From the NCBI GenBank assembly GCA_002189035.1, contig CM007991.1, forward strand, positions 2,294,001-2,358,000: a stretch of 64,000 nt of DNA. Reading direction: 5' to 3'. Shown here piece by piece: positions 43,512 to 54,701 of this stretch (position 1 is the stretch's first letter; each line of letters opens with the position of its first letter). The notes under the pieces were generated by a model, which saw only the letters and a program-made list of their open reading frames with translations, ran no database searches and was not told where the DNA came from. The DNA is from Utricularia gibba (Eukaryota > Streptophyta > Magnoliopsida > Lamiales > Lentibulariaceae). The position numbers and the translations under genes are program-made.

Positions 43512-45641
43512 TTTTCACGGCTCTGGTTCTGAGAGTCCACGTTCACAAAGATGGACGGTTTTAAAGGTGGGGGGGGGGGTGTTCCTACTCAAGATGAGTT
43601 GGTTAATGCGCAAAGATCACGGAGAGAGAAAGGAGAGATCGGATCCACTTCTGTTAAATGAAGTGAAAAGGAGGGAGACAGCGAAAATAAAAATCAGATC
43701 TTGGAGAGGATCCTGCTCTCAAATCTTCAGTAAGCCCCCCACTCGGAATTCTTTTCGTACTATTTTCTTTCTGAATATCCATCCCGAGATCTGCCTCGCA
43801 AACGGGATGCAGGAAAATCCAAAGGGAATCCAATCTTCAAGTAAAACAATGTGCGCGCTTCATTCACTTCATTTCATATCATGTCCTTGGGTTGACCCAT
43901 CAAAACCTTGGGGAGGGATCCTCAGATCCCGACTTCGCTTTCCCCACAAACGCAGTTTTCGTTACGTCGGCAGCCAACCCCCCATTGGATGAATGCTGAG
44001 CAGAATCTAGCTTCGGGCCCACATCCAAATCTTGACCGCCATCTTCTTCCACCCCCACCTCGTCAAACTCCACATATCTTCCCTTCCAAAATCATGAAGA
44101 AGATACTGAACACAAAGAATGTGCCTGGGAACCAGTTGTCAAAATCATAATATTCATATGATTCTGTGCTGCTGCATGGTTTACTGGTAAATCCTGAATA
44201 TATAATGTTATCAATTATTATTTATTAAATTAAATCTAAATAAAATAAGTGTAAAATATCAAAATTTTATTGGTTTTTAATAAAATAAAAAACTCCATCA
44301 AAATTTTTCTTTTTTGTAAATTATATATTAAGAGGCACGTGCGTTTTTACAGTTATCCAAGGGTATTGTTGTCCTTTCAGATGTGGGTAGACTTAGAGGC
44401 TGGATAGAACAGTAATTTCGCGGCAGCGGAGGGAGGACTGAAAAACTGCCCAGCCCATGGGATGGCCCAATCATCTATTATTTTCTTTAGTTTAAACAAA
44501 AGAATTGACAAAAGTCTTTGGAGCCGCAGCCGGGATTGGGAATGGCGATCCGGAGATTCGTTCCAGGGGTGGTGGGCGTGACTCAAGAAGTGGGAATGGA
44601 GATGGGGATAGACACGGAAACGGTTGCCGGAGGGGAGTAGACCTCTAGAATTCCAAGAGGCTATGCTCTTCATTATGCCAACTCAATTCAAGGGAAGGCT
44701 ACGACGCTATGGTTAGGGTTATATTGTGATTAATTATTATCTGCTGCATTGCAAGGTATTGTTTGTCGAAATGTGGAACGGTTGGGTTTAGAGGTATAAT
44801 TTGACCTTTTGCCTTGGGTGTATCCTTGTTTTTTTTTAAATCCTGAACTGTGTATTCCTGCATACTGGCTTGAAGAGGATTGTAGTGCCTGTTCTTTGAC
44901 GATGTTGCTGCAACTCGTCCTTTTTTTCTGTTGTCGACTGCTCTGTCTGCAAGCTGGAGTTCTGTTTAGGCCCCTCTCTATTTTAGCTATTTTCAACAGA
45001 CACCAGCTCAGGTAGTCAGTACAAGATGAGCCTTCAGCTTTCAGAAACTCTTAAAAACCCGTGATTTATCATTCTGTTATGATGGTTCGGCCAAAAACTT
45101 GATTTTTAGATGATTTCTGAAACTCGTTTACTTATCATTCTGGCACTGTCATCAAGCTTGTGAATTTCTCTGTTAAAATATGTTGACAATAAGCTGCATT
45201 CTTGTAATGAAAAGAGGAACAGAAAAGGCTCGTATTTCTTGGTTGTGCATCTCTTCAGTACATGAAACTTTTTTGTACAATGAGCTAGAATCAATCATTA
45301 TGGTTATATCGATTGAACCTTGGGCTATCATTGCTTAGCAGCAGCAGCATGCACATGGGACAACGCTTTCGCGTCTCTGCTGTTTGGGGCCTCGTTTTGT
45401 CTGCCCAACGTTATAAGCTCTGGAAGATTTATTCGACACAACCCCTATATTGGTAGAGGACAAGGCGGGAGCAGGAAGTGATGGAACGATGCGGAATATC
45501 GACCTCGAGTCTTATAGCAACCATCCAGGTGACAAAAAATGTTGCAAGATATACATTATGTGTAGTCTTCCTAATTTTGTAAAACAGGAGTTCGAATCCA
45601 ATATCTTCAACAATGTAGATTGAGAAGGAGTTCATATATGG
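43512..45641. other. Long spacer between response regulator and dynein light chain
   Basis: It starts with the response-regulator leader and promoter, including a poly-G run at about 43568-43579. An AT-rich stretch follows at 44200-44340. A 32-codon ORF (44542-44640, MAIRRFVPGVVGVTQEVGME) has no recognised homologue. The right side is probably the 3' UTR of the dynein light chain gene. No RNA gene was found. Confidence 0.4.
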
Positions 45642-46479
45642 CTAATCTGCCCTTTGTACAGCGGTTTTGAAGAGAAGGATATGGAATTTCCGATCCAAAG
45701 AGAAGTAGATGAAGCCGCCGACTGAATGAGTCACAAAAGACCCAAAACTTGTACCGACGATGCAGTGCCACGCAGGACCATAAGCTCCATCAAACTCCTG
45801 CACCAAAGAAAAAAGAATCTATTTCAGCTAAGGTTTTGAAGATTCCTAGGAGTTGATCGGATACCTTCTTGATGGTTAAAGCCAGTGTCTTGGAGGTGAA
45901 CTTTTCCAAGCTATCGAGAGTTTTTCTGGCGCAGTCTACGGCGTGAATCTGCATAAACGGAGCCATATCTACAGCTAAAGCCTTAGCACCAGATGAAGAG
46001 AAGAACTCCATAATCTCCACTTGCGAGCTGCAAAATGATCTTCTTCCGAAGGGGAACGCCGTCGATGGAGGTGGCTTCGTTGGTTCGGGGATCCCTGTTT
46101 CGGGTTCAGGTGTTTCTTCGTTATCCAAGCCTTTGAACATCAATTTGGCCAAATCTCTTTTCCCAGATTTCGGCTTCTTGTCCGTAACCTTCACTATGGA
46201 GCTTTTCCTCTCATGTTGGCTACTGGATTTCGTCAAAACCGCGCAGGAGTTGTTGGAGATTGAGGGTTTGAACAGTTCAGGCTCGGGTTGGGGATGCGGA
46301 ATCGGGTGAGGTTTAAGCCCAATTCGGCGATGATTCCCGGCATAGAGTTTTGAAAATCGATTGGAGATATTTTGAATTGCAGAGGGTTGAGCAGCGAGCT
46401 TGGGATCTGGGAACGGGTGGAGGGACGGCCGTGGGCGGCAGTGTGCGGCGGCGTTATTCGTGGGTTGCTGTTGTTCCAT
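45642..46479 (-). CDS. Dynein light chain (LC8 family) with long N-terminal extension
   Basis: Two exons, 45865-46479 and 45642-45797, coding about 256 residues. The LC8 fold is at the C-terminus: [20 protein letters not shown] and ALTIKK in exon 1, then [32 protein letters not shown] and a final beta strand [13 protein letters not shown]. Plants lack dynein heavy chains, so plant LC8 proteins act as dimerisation hubs. The first ~165 residues are Pro/Ser/Lys rich and disordered, as in the longer plant members such as At5g20110. The start chosen, [13 protein letters not shown], follows an upstream in-frame region that looks like leader sequence. Confidence 0.88.
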
Positions 46480-47501
46480 CTGGTAATGTGTGCGCGCCAG
46501 GGGTTGAGTGGAGGAGTCAAAGATGAGGTGTGGAGTTTTGTTTAGTCGAGAGAGATAGGGACACAGATTGACGGGTAAAAAGGAAGACGAGACTGAGATC
46601 TGGGAGAGGGGCCAAGCTAAAATGCGCCGGGGTGCGTAGGATAAGGGGAGAAATTCCGTTGACTGGAACCCTGAAAACGGTGGTGTGCGTTCTGCTGGTC
46701 TGTCTCCCCAAGCCATGTGGGCATCCGTATGCATTCATGGCGCTTACCTGCTGCATTTTCAAAGCCTGATTCCGGTGAAGATGACTCTTTGGAAAAAAAA
46801 AAGTCCATTTGATTATGATAAAAATTCAGAGAGGAAGTAAACAGGGTAATTTTTGATGCAGTCATTGCAGAATCAGTAGTTATCAGATGCTAAGAATCCA
46901 TTCAAACTGGGAGAAAAAGAGAGGAGGTGAGCAGGGTGAAGAGAAGAAACTGGGGCTTGCTTCGGGTGAAACTTTTGAGCGCGAAAAAAAATAGAGGACA
47001 AAATTTGTAAAAGAAATCTGCAAGTTTCAGACTCGGGCAGTGCGAAAGATAATGAAACGACAATCGCATCGACGCAAGACGAGCTCACACTCTCGGTCCA
47101 TCGGAAACTGAACCCCATCTCAGCCGTTGATCTGGAGAATGTACTGCACGCTCCTCTGCCTGCGTTTCGTGTTGGGCCAACTTTTGAACCCCACTCCCAC
47201 CCTCCTGCTCGCTATCTATGGAAACGGGAAAAGAGAAAAAAATCAATAATTAGAGAAATCGAAGGAGGGAAACAAGAAATCATGTGGTTCTGGGCGGGAG
47301 TTAAGTGTGTTTTATGAGGAATGACTACTTGTAATAATGGTGGTATCTATTCTTACTCAACCCCACCGATGTTTTCCAGGTTACAACGCAGCAGGAAGGG
47401 AGTTCTTCTTACCAACTCTCCAGTTTCTTGTTCGGATTCATCCTTGGAAAGAGAGATAAAAGGTGGAGAAGATACTAGGGGTTTTCAGGGAGCTTCAAAG
47501 G
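46480..47501. promoter_or_regulatory. Divergent promoter region, dynein light chain and LRR kinase
   Basis: About 1 kb between the two start codons, with GA-rich blocks near 46900-46940 and 47220-47280. No ORF is supported. Confidence 0.35.
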
Positions 47502-50360
47502 ATGAGTAACTTGCAAATGCGAAGGAGTTTTCCAGTTTTTGTTTGTTTGGAAGCTTTTGCAATGACCCTTTTCTGGAGCTGTTCCCTGGCTCTCTCTCCT
47601 GATGGTATGAAGGTTTATATGTGCTAAAGTTCGAACATTTTTGAAGAAAGATGAAATCTTTAATGCGTGAACGTCGTTTGTTGTTGTGCATCGCGTTCCT
47701 TTTCTTCTGGATTCTCTTATGGCGTACTTGTTTTTAGGTATTGTGCTGCTGGAAGTGAAGAACAGCATTAATGACAGCAAAAGTTATTTAAGCAACTGGG
47801 TAGAAACGGATGAAAATCCCTGCCATTGGACGGGCATCTCATGCAGCCATAGTGAGAAAAGAGTAATCTCTTTGTACGTTGGCTTTCCTTTCTCCACTCG
47901 AATTCAGCAGTCCGCGAAACACCAATTTTTAATCCGATGAATTTGTTCGTAGAAATTTACCATATATGCAGCTTGGAGGGATACTCTCTCCCAGCATTTG
48001 CAGACTCGATAAATTACAGAGACTGTAAGTTTACGATTTTGCTGGATATTTTCTCATCATTTTGAAAGCCCATGTTCATTTGAGTCTCATTATGTTGAAT
48101 TCAGGGCTCTTCACCAGAATAGTCTACATGGTTACATTCCAATTGATATTTCTCAATGCTCTGAACTCAGAGCCCTGTAAGCGAAAATTAATATCTTTGT
48201 GGTTTCAGCATTTTAATTTTTGTCGTTTCATGCTTACTTTTGGTTGAAATAGCTGAATTCGCAATTTATGTGCGCAGTTATCTTCGAGGAAACTACTTTC
48301 AAGGAGGAATTCCCTCAAATATTGGAAATCTTTCTATGTTAACCATACTGTGAGTACTTCACCATCTATTGATCTATGAAAGTTTTCATACTTTGCATCT
48401 TAATGAGTAATCTTCTGCACAGGGATTTGTCCGGCAACGCACTGAGAGGTGCTATACCATCTTCACTAGGCCGTTTAACGCATCTAGCGCATCTGTATGC
48501 TTACAACTTCTCTTAAGTGTGGTATGATGTGTATCCAACAGTCTGTGTTGACATGTAATCCAATTCACTATCCACAGAAATCTGTCTGCAAATTTCCTGT
48601 CTGGTGAAATTCCGGACGTTGGAGTGCTTAGTAAGTTCAGGAGCACATCGTGAGTTCTTTCTTCCCTTTTGATCTGAGTCTACAATGCACTTTACTCGCT
48701 TCTCGGCCGTACGTGGGGGCTGTTTCTAAGACCTTCATTTGCATCATTTTAGCTTTAGTGGGAATCCAGAGCTCTGTGGGTGGCAAGTTGATAAACCATG
48801 TCGAACTTCATTGGGCTTCCCTGCCGTTCTGCCTCATGCTGAAACAGATGAACCCACAGGTGAATCACGTCTGAACCGTCCATATCCTGAATTTTTATAT
48901 TGAAAAGCTTTGCTGATGTGAAATTTGTTTGTTTTACAGTGCACAAACGATCCACCCACTACATCAAAGCGCTGGTTATTGGAGCTATATCTGCATTGGG
49001 ATTTGCTTCTATTGCACTCGTCTGTTTTCTCTGGATTCGTCTGCTTACTCAAAAGGAGCGAGCAGCTCGTCGCTACACTGAAGTGAAGAAGCAAGTTTAC
49101 CAGGAGCCAAGTATGATGATAATGCCTTCTACCTTTTTTCGGTTTCATTATGATGAAAAGGTGTATGATTGTAGTACCTATGAGTGCAGAAGCAAAGCTG
49201 ATTACTTTCCATGGAGATCTACCTTACACATCCTCCGAGCTTGTTGAAAAAATAGAGTCTCTCCATGAAGAGAACATCATTGGGGCTGGTGGATTCGGTA
49301 CAGTATACAAAATGATTATGAATGATCGTGGAACCTTTGCTGTCAAGAAGATCGATCAGGCAAAGGAAGGCTCAGATCAGGTATTCGAACGAGAGCTGGA
49401 AATGCTGGGAAGCATCATGCACATCAATCTTGTAAATCTGAGAGGCTACTGCAGGCTCCCCACTGCAAAGCTTCTTATATATGATTACTTGCCATTGGGA
49501 AGCCTGGATGATCTCTTGCACGGTATTTCCGATACTACACATCAGTCCATCTCGTTGAGCAATGAAATGTTGAATCTTTCCTGAGACATGATGAAATTTT
49601 TATGCAGATGATTCAGCTGCACGCCGTCTCCTGAACTGGAATGCTCGTCTGAGAGTAGCCATTGGGTCTGCAAAAGGATTAGCTTACTTGCACCATGACT
49701 GCTCTCCGAGGATCATTCATAGCGACATAAAATCAAGCAACATACTCCTGGACGAAAATCTGGAACCTCATGTTTCCGATTTCGGGCTTGCAAAACTGCT
49801 GGTCGACGAAGAAGCTCATGTCACGACTGTGGTTGCTGGCACATTTGGGTACCTTGCCCCGGGTTTGTTCTCTCATTCATCACTTCCCAATTAGTTCTTC
49901 TCAATCCTAACACACCATAGATTTCTCAGAGTACTTGCAGAGTGGGATAGCTACTGAGAAGTCGGATGTTTACAGCTTCGGAGTTCTACTCCTGGAACTG
50001 GTTACTGGAAAACGGCCCTCCGATCCCTCCTTTTCCAAGAGAGGATTGAACATCGTCGGCTGGGTAAGTAAACGCCCTCTGCCTCCAGCTTCGAAGCCAT
50101 GATAGAAGCTAACCCGGTTCTCTACTGGCATACAGATGAACGCCCTGTTGAGGGAGAATCAGCTACAGAATGTAGTAGACGAACGATGCCACGATGCGGA
50201 ACCGGAGACCATAGAAGTGCTTGTGGAAATCGCTATCAGATGCACGGATGGGAGCCCGGAAGCGCGGCCATCGATGCAGCAGGTCCTTCAGTTCTTCCAG
50301 CAGGAAGTGATGTCTCCGTGCATGAGCGAGCTATACGAATCCCCATCTGATAAATCGTGA
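47502..50360 (+). CDS. LRR receptor-like kinase (At5g62710/FEI-like)
   Basis: Plasma-membrane receptor kinase. The signal peptide [20 protein letters not shown] is followed by ALSPDG and an LRR cap with [20 protein letters not shown]. Short exons code a few LRRs: [20 protein letters not shown] is approximated across 48100-48175, then [20 protein letters not shown] and [14 protein letters not shown]. The membrane segment is [20 protein letters not shown] near 48975-49035. The kinase has [10 protein letters not shown], the VAIK-type lysine in [28 protein letters not shown] and GYLAPEYLQSG. It ends [10 protein letters not shown]. The catalytic HRD arginine is Ser, so it is a non-RD kinase. MSNLQ at 47502 is the first Met; MRRS at 47517 is an alternative. 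Confidence 0.92.
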
Positions 50361-51118
50361 TGATGCCTAGCCACCCAGAAACTCTCTGGGCTTTCCCAAC
50401 GAAGATATCTCATCCATTGTCTGTAAGATACTTTTGTCCGTTTGTGGCATTGATTTCTCGTCGTAGGCTTCCTTAAAACCATGTATCCACAATTCCTGTC
50501 TCTTCCCCTCATGCATTGCATCATATTATATAGTTGACGTCCCAGAAATCGGTTGATCACCAGGGCGGTGTTGTTTCGTCATATAATCGCATATAATGGT
50601 TTAATACTTTACACGAAAGTGGCCGTCGACTGCCGGAGCAATCAGGCGAGATACCCGAAGCAGTCGGCTCTATGGGTGTGCTGGGTTGTTGAAGGGAAAG
50701 GAGAAGAGCATTTCTCCTGCACAGGGGAGGGAGAAGGATTATGCCCGGTGATCAAGATTTGATTTTGACCAGTGTGAAAGAGAGAGAAACGGAGAAGGAG
50801 AAGAGGGAGGGAGCGGAGCTGCCGGGTGGTTGTTGATGTTATTATTGTGATCATCGTGAAAGCCATTGATTTTGCGAACGCTCTCAGAGCTTTTCCAACA
50901 CCTGGATGCTGGCTTTCTTCACCACCGCTTCTGCATTTTTTCCACTCACTCCCACGCCTCGATGCCAAAACCACCCTTCATCAATGGGGGAACCACACAT
51001 GTCATCTCCTTTCGACATTTACTTCCCAAATTTGGAGACGCTGGAACTAAACAGCAATCGCGTTCGCCTGCCCTAGAGGCTCCCCCGATTTCCTCCTTTT
51101 TCCTCGATTGATCCACTG
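50361..51118. other. LRR kinase 3' region and FUS3-like promoter
   Basis: The first part is the probable 3' UTR of the receptor kinase. The remainder is the promoter and leader of the B3 gene, CT-rich close to its start codon. No other gene is seen. Confidence 0.4.
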
Positions 51119-52252
51119 ATGGAGAACAACGGCGATCTTTTTCCCCGGCAGGGTTTCACTGTCCCCCGTGGCGCCAGGATGCCCAGGTCCAGAGTCAAGC
51201 GTTCCAGCCTCGCTTTTCTCGCGCTTCCTCCACCTCCCACTCTGCGTGTAAATCTCTAGATTCCTCTGTTTTAGTTACCCTTTTCACTTTCACCTGCATT
51301 CCCTTGTTTTTCATCCTGAGTTGCAGGCACTTGATCGCTCAAAACTCCGCTACCTGTTCATGAAACAGCTCAAGAACAGCGATGTGGGAGTATTGAGGAG
51401 AATGGTTCTCCCCAAGGTTTACAAACACTGACCTTATATTATGGATTCCGCCCCTGAGGTCTGATCCCACATTTCCATACTGCTTCCAAATTGCAGAAGG
51501 AAGCCGAGGCGCATCTCCCCATTCTAGATTACAAGGAAGGGATTCAATTGGACATGACAGACATGGATGGTATTCACCACTGGTGCTTCAAGTACAGGTT
51601 GGCTTTCTTTTCTTCATTTTCATATAAATATTTTCAGCATTTGGATCATCACTCCCAGTTCATGATTCGGTGATGCTGATGACGCAGATTCTGGCCAAAC
51701 AATAACAGCAGAATGTATGTACTTGAGTCTACTGGTATGCGACTGAGTTAACTAACATGTGCAGTTGTTCAACTTCCACAACAACTGAAGAGCACCACCT
51801 TAAAAAGACTTTCCTTATCTGATGGTGACAGGGGATTTTATCCATGTCCATGGCTTGGTGAAAGATGATTACATTCTCGTGTACCAGTATATCGACGACG
51901 GGAGATATGTAAGGGAATGCATGATCATCCATTGATGCTTGCTTGCTTCTGCTGCACATTCATGTCTGAAAAGTCAAAAAATGCATGCTTTTAGGTGATC
52001 GAAGCAAAGAAGAACCGCGACCTCCCAACAGCAACACCGGCACTGGCATCCAATGCTGCTGATCCTGCTGATGAGTATGCACCATTCCCCTGTCTTCCGG
52101 ATGCATTCGAAGAACTCGATCTGCTCTACGAATATGACACCAGCTTCCTCGACGACTCACCACTGGATTACGTTGGGGAATCCATCTACTTCCCAAGCAT
52201 CGAATCCAACTACGAAGCCAGTTTCATCGACCTCCGCAATCCCCAAGATTGA
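51119..52252 (+). CDS. FUS3: B3-domain transcription factor, FUSCA3-like
   Basis: AFL-type B3 regulator of embryo maturation that binds RY (CATGCA) elements. Six exons, about 225 residues. The N-terminus MENNGDLFPRQGF leads to a basic patch RSRVKRSSLAFLALPPPP. The B3 domain is split over exons: LRYLFMKQLKNSDVGVLRRM, VLPKKEAEAHLPILDYKEGI, HHWCFKYRFWPNNNSRMYVL and GDFIHVHGLVKDDYILVYQY. The C-terminal ~80 residues are acidic with FEELDLLYEYDTSFLDDSPL, a likely activation segment, and it ends LRNPQD. Family members LEC2 and ABI3 have other layouts; the short N-terminus and acidic tail fit FUS3 best. It is shorter than Arabidopsis FUS3. Confidence 0.9.
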
Positions 52253-54701
52253 ATTTTTCTTGGGACCCAGAATGGTGCTGTGTTGGTGAGGTTTCCCACA
52301 ACTCGCAGCCGTAGTTACTCACAGAAATAAGGGCATCTTTTGTTCACCCATGCCATCATCAACTACCCTAATCCCAACAAAACAAAACGAATCTGCAATA
52401 CCACGCAAACAAATTCCGACCCGATCCGATGATCCCATGATCGGATTCAGATACTCTCCATGAAAACAGTCTCACCGGTGTCTCAGGCGCTGACGGCGCG
52501 GCGGAAGCCAACAATGGACGCGAATTCTTGTATTGGGCTTGCAGGTTTCTTCTGTCAATGGGCCATATTTTCTTGATCTAAGGCCCAAATATTACGGTCA
52601 AGTTAATTTTGTAATTACTGACGTAAAAGAAAACAGCTTATTTTATTATTAAAAATAATAATATTTACAAACGCCAACGACTATAAAGATTATTAAGTTT
52701 TAATATTGACCAAAATAATTAATATTATTTTAAGATACTTTTGACCTTACTGTTGTGACCTCCAGTTAAATTTTCCGGATTCAATGCACCAACTGACTAT
52801 TATTTATATTTCCGTACACCCATTTTGGATATATAAAAATATCCCATGGTAAAAATTTAACCATGGTTAGATGAGACTCAGCAGTCAGCAGTCAGTAGTC
52901 AGCAGCCGCATCCGTTTACAAGCCCGATGATCGGCTTCGTGGGTCAGACCTGGAAACTCGGAGCAGATCGGCTCAGGAACTCGAGCATATGGTATCATTA
53001 GTAGCCCCTGGTGCATGCATCGCATCCCATCCCATCTCAAGACACACATCACTTGAAAGTAGGTTTTAAGCTCACCCAGGAAAAAGCCCTGATGTGATTA
53101 AATTTTGTGGGGGTAGGTGAATGCCTGGTAATTATAATACAGATGACAGAGAGCCTCCATGGATTCAGTTTAAGGGTAATCGGGTAGCTGAAATGTGTTC
53201 GGTTTTGGATTGCTGTGCGAGGTGATCCCATTAATCCATGCAGTTTTTCCGTAAGTTGCAGGCAGATTTCCAACATGCTGATGCAGCAGTACTGGAACTG
53301 GAACGCACAGGGTTTTCAGGTACTAAATACGAAGGCCTGGTTTGGAAAGATGTTGACTCTGAAGGCTGCTCTGGTCATTAGAGGACCCCGGGAATTGGTT
53401 GTCAGGCAACCAGTGATCACATGTGCGTTATTTGGTAAGACCTCCTTTCCGACTTCCAACCCTATGACGTCTGCCGGAGAAACAACCCCACCTGCAATGT
53501 CAACCAGCTGAAGCCTCGATGCCCTTCTTCATTGTTTCTGCAAACCTAACCCACGTGTTCCGTATATTCGATGGTTTCCAGGTTCTCATCTCCTCCAGGG
53601 TCGCTGTTGAATTGAATGGAGGCTGCAGTTATTAATATTTTAATGGTTGCAAAGTAAAAGCAAGGGGGGTTTGCGTGTATGGAAGTAAGTCAGTGAAAGG
53701 GATATATCAACCGTCAACCCACAAACGCACGCTTTGACCTTCTCTTCTTTATTCATTTCCAGGGGTTAGTTGCAGAGTACTCCATTAATTAGTAGAATAC
53801 GGATGGATAGATAATCACCTGCTGTATGCATCTCTTCTCGGGAAGAAAATCTAAACAAGGGGAAGGCAATTCAATATCGTCTCCTTCATCCTTCTGCGTA
53901 TGTAGCACCCCCACGACATAACTAATGTTCACAGTCGGGCCACATGATGACCATCTTGTTTGGGTTTCTGGTATAGCGCCGCCGTGTGGCGTCAACACAA
54001 TTTTTAATGACGCATTCGTGATAATCCAATTCCCAGAAAACGTTGAGCTCGGTAATCAGGGCTTCTGATCCCCACCCCCCACCGGGTAGATGGTGTGTGT
54101 TTGAAATGGAATGCTGGTTTTAGGTGCATGTGAACCATTGGCGCACCCCAAGAACCAAACTTTGACCGGCGATCTCCACGCCAAGTCATGTGAAATCAGC
54201 TAGACGAAACCCCATTGACTGGTAACCGCACCAGAATCCGCCAAACCTCGACTGGTCCACATCTTCATCCATCCTTTTGTTTTGGGTTCTTTCTGAAGTA
54301 CTGCTGCGATAGCACCAAGATGGTAGGGAGCAAATGGTGCTCTGTTCCGAGGGCAAGATGGTGATTTTGGAGGTGGGGGGAGAGACGTAGACATTTCTCT
54401 TGGGCACATCTCAAAATGTCGTCTCGAGGGACCTAAACGTTGAAGTTGAATTCTTCAAGTTGTTCTGGGCAAGTAATGTGTTGAATAGGCAGCCTATCAC
54501 AGGTTTTACTTTTATACTCTATAAAATACAAAAGATGGTCTTTCGTATTAGACAAGAAGTTGCTACCGGGGCATTGACAATTTGGAGGTAGCCATTAACT
54601 CTGATTTTTTTTATATGGAAAGTCAAAGAGTGCTGCCTCTACCGATATATACCATCATCCCTTTCCCTTCTGCAACACATCAAAGGGGAAGGAAGAAGAC
54701 G
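52253..54701. other. Long spacer between FUS3-like and WRKY genes
   Basis: Contains a heptamer repeat (AGCAGTC, about four copies) at 52876-52906, an RY palindrome TGCATGCA at 53012-53019, and an AT-rich stretch at 52600-52760. Two W-box sequences TTTGACC lie at 53733-53739 and 54161-54167. A minus-strand open frame of about 70 codons (53320-53535) has no known motif. TATA-like sequences lie at 54520-54528 and near 54643. No gene is supported. Confidence 0.4.

Noticed and set aside
43234-43992. 252-codon plus-strand open frame
   Set aside because: It runs antisense through the exons of the response regulator and its leader, and is low-complexity without motifs.
44542-44640. 32-codon ORF MAIRRFVPGVVGVTQEVGME...
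   Set aside because: Too short, no homologue recalled, and an overlapping frame is equally open.
45575-45605. GAGTTCGAATCC, resembling a tRNA T-loop
   Set aside because: No matching acceptor, D or anticodon arms upstream. I found no tRNA in the window.
46480-46734. 85-residue N-terminal extension of the dynein light chain ORF
   Set aside because: The open frame continues upstream of MEQQQ, but that part is Pro/Ser leader-like and not expected in the family.
53320-53535. Minus-strand open frame of about 70 codons
   Set aside because: Composition is plausible, but there is no start codon near its beginning and no recognised family.
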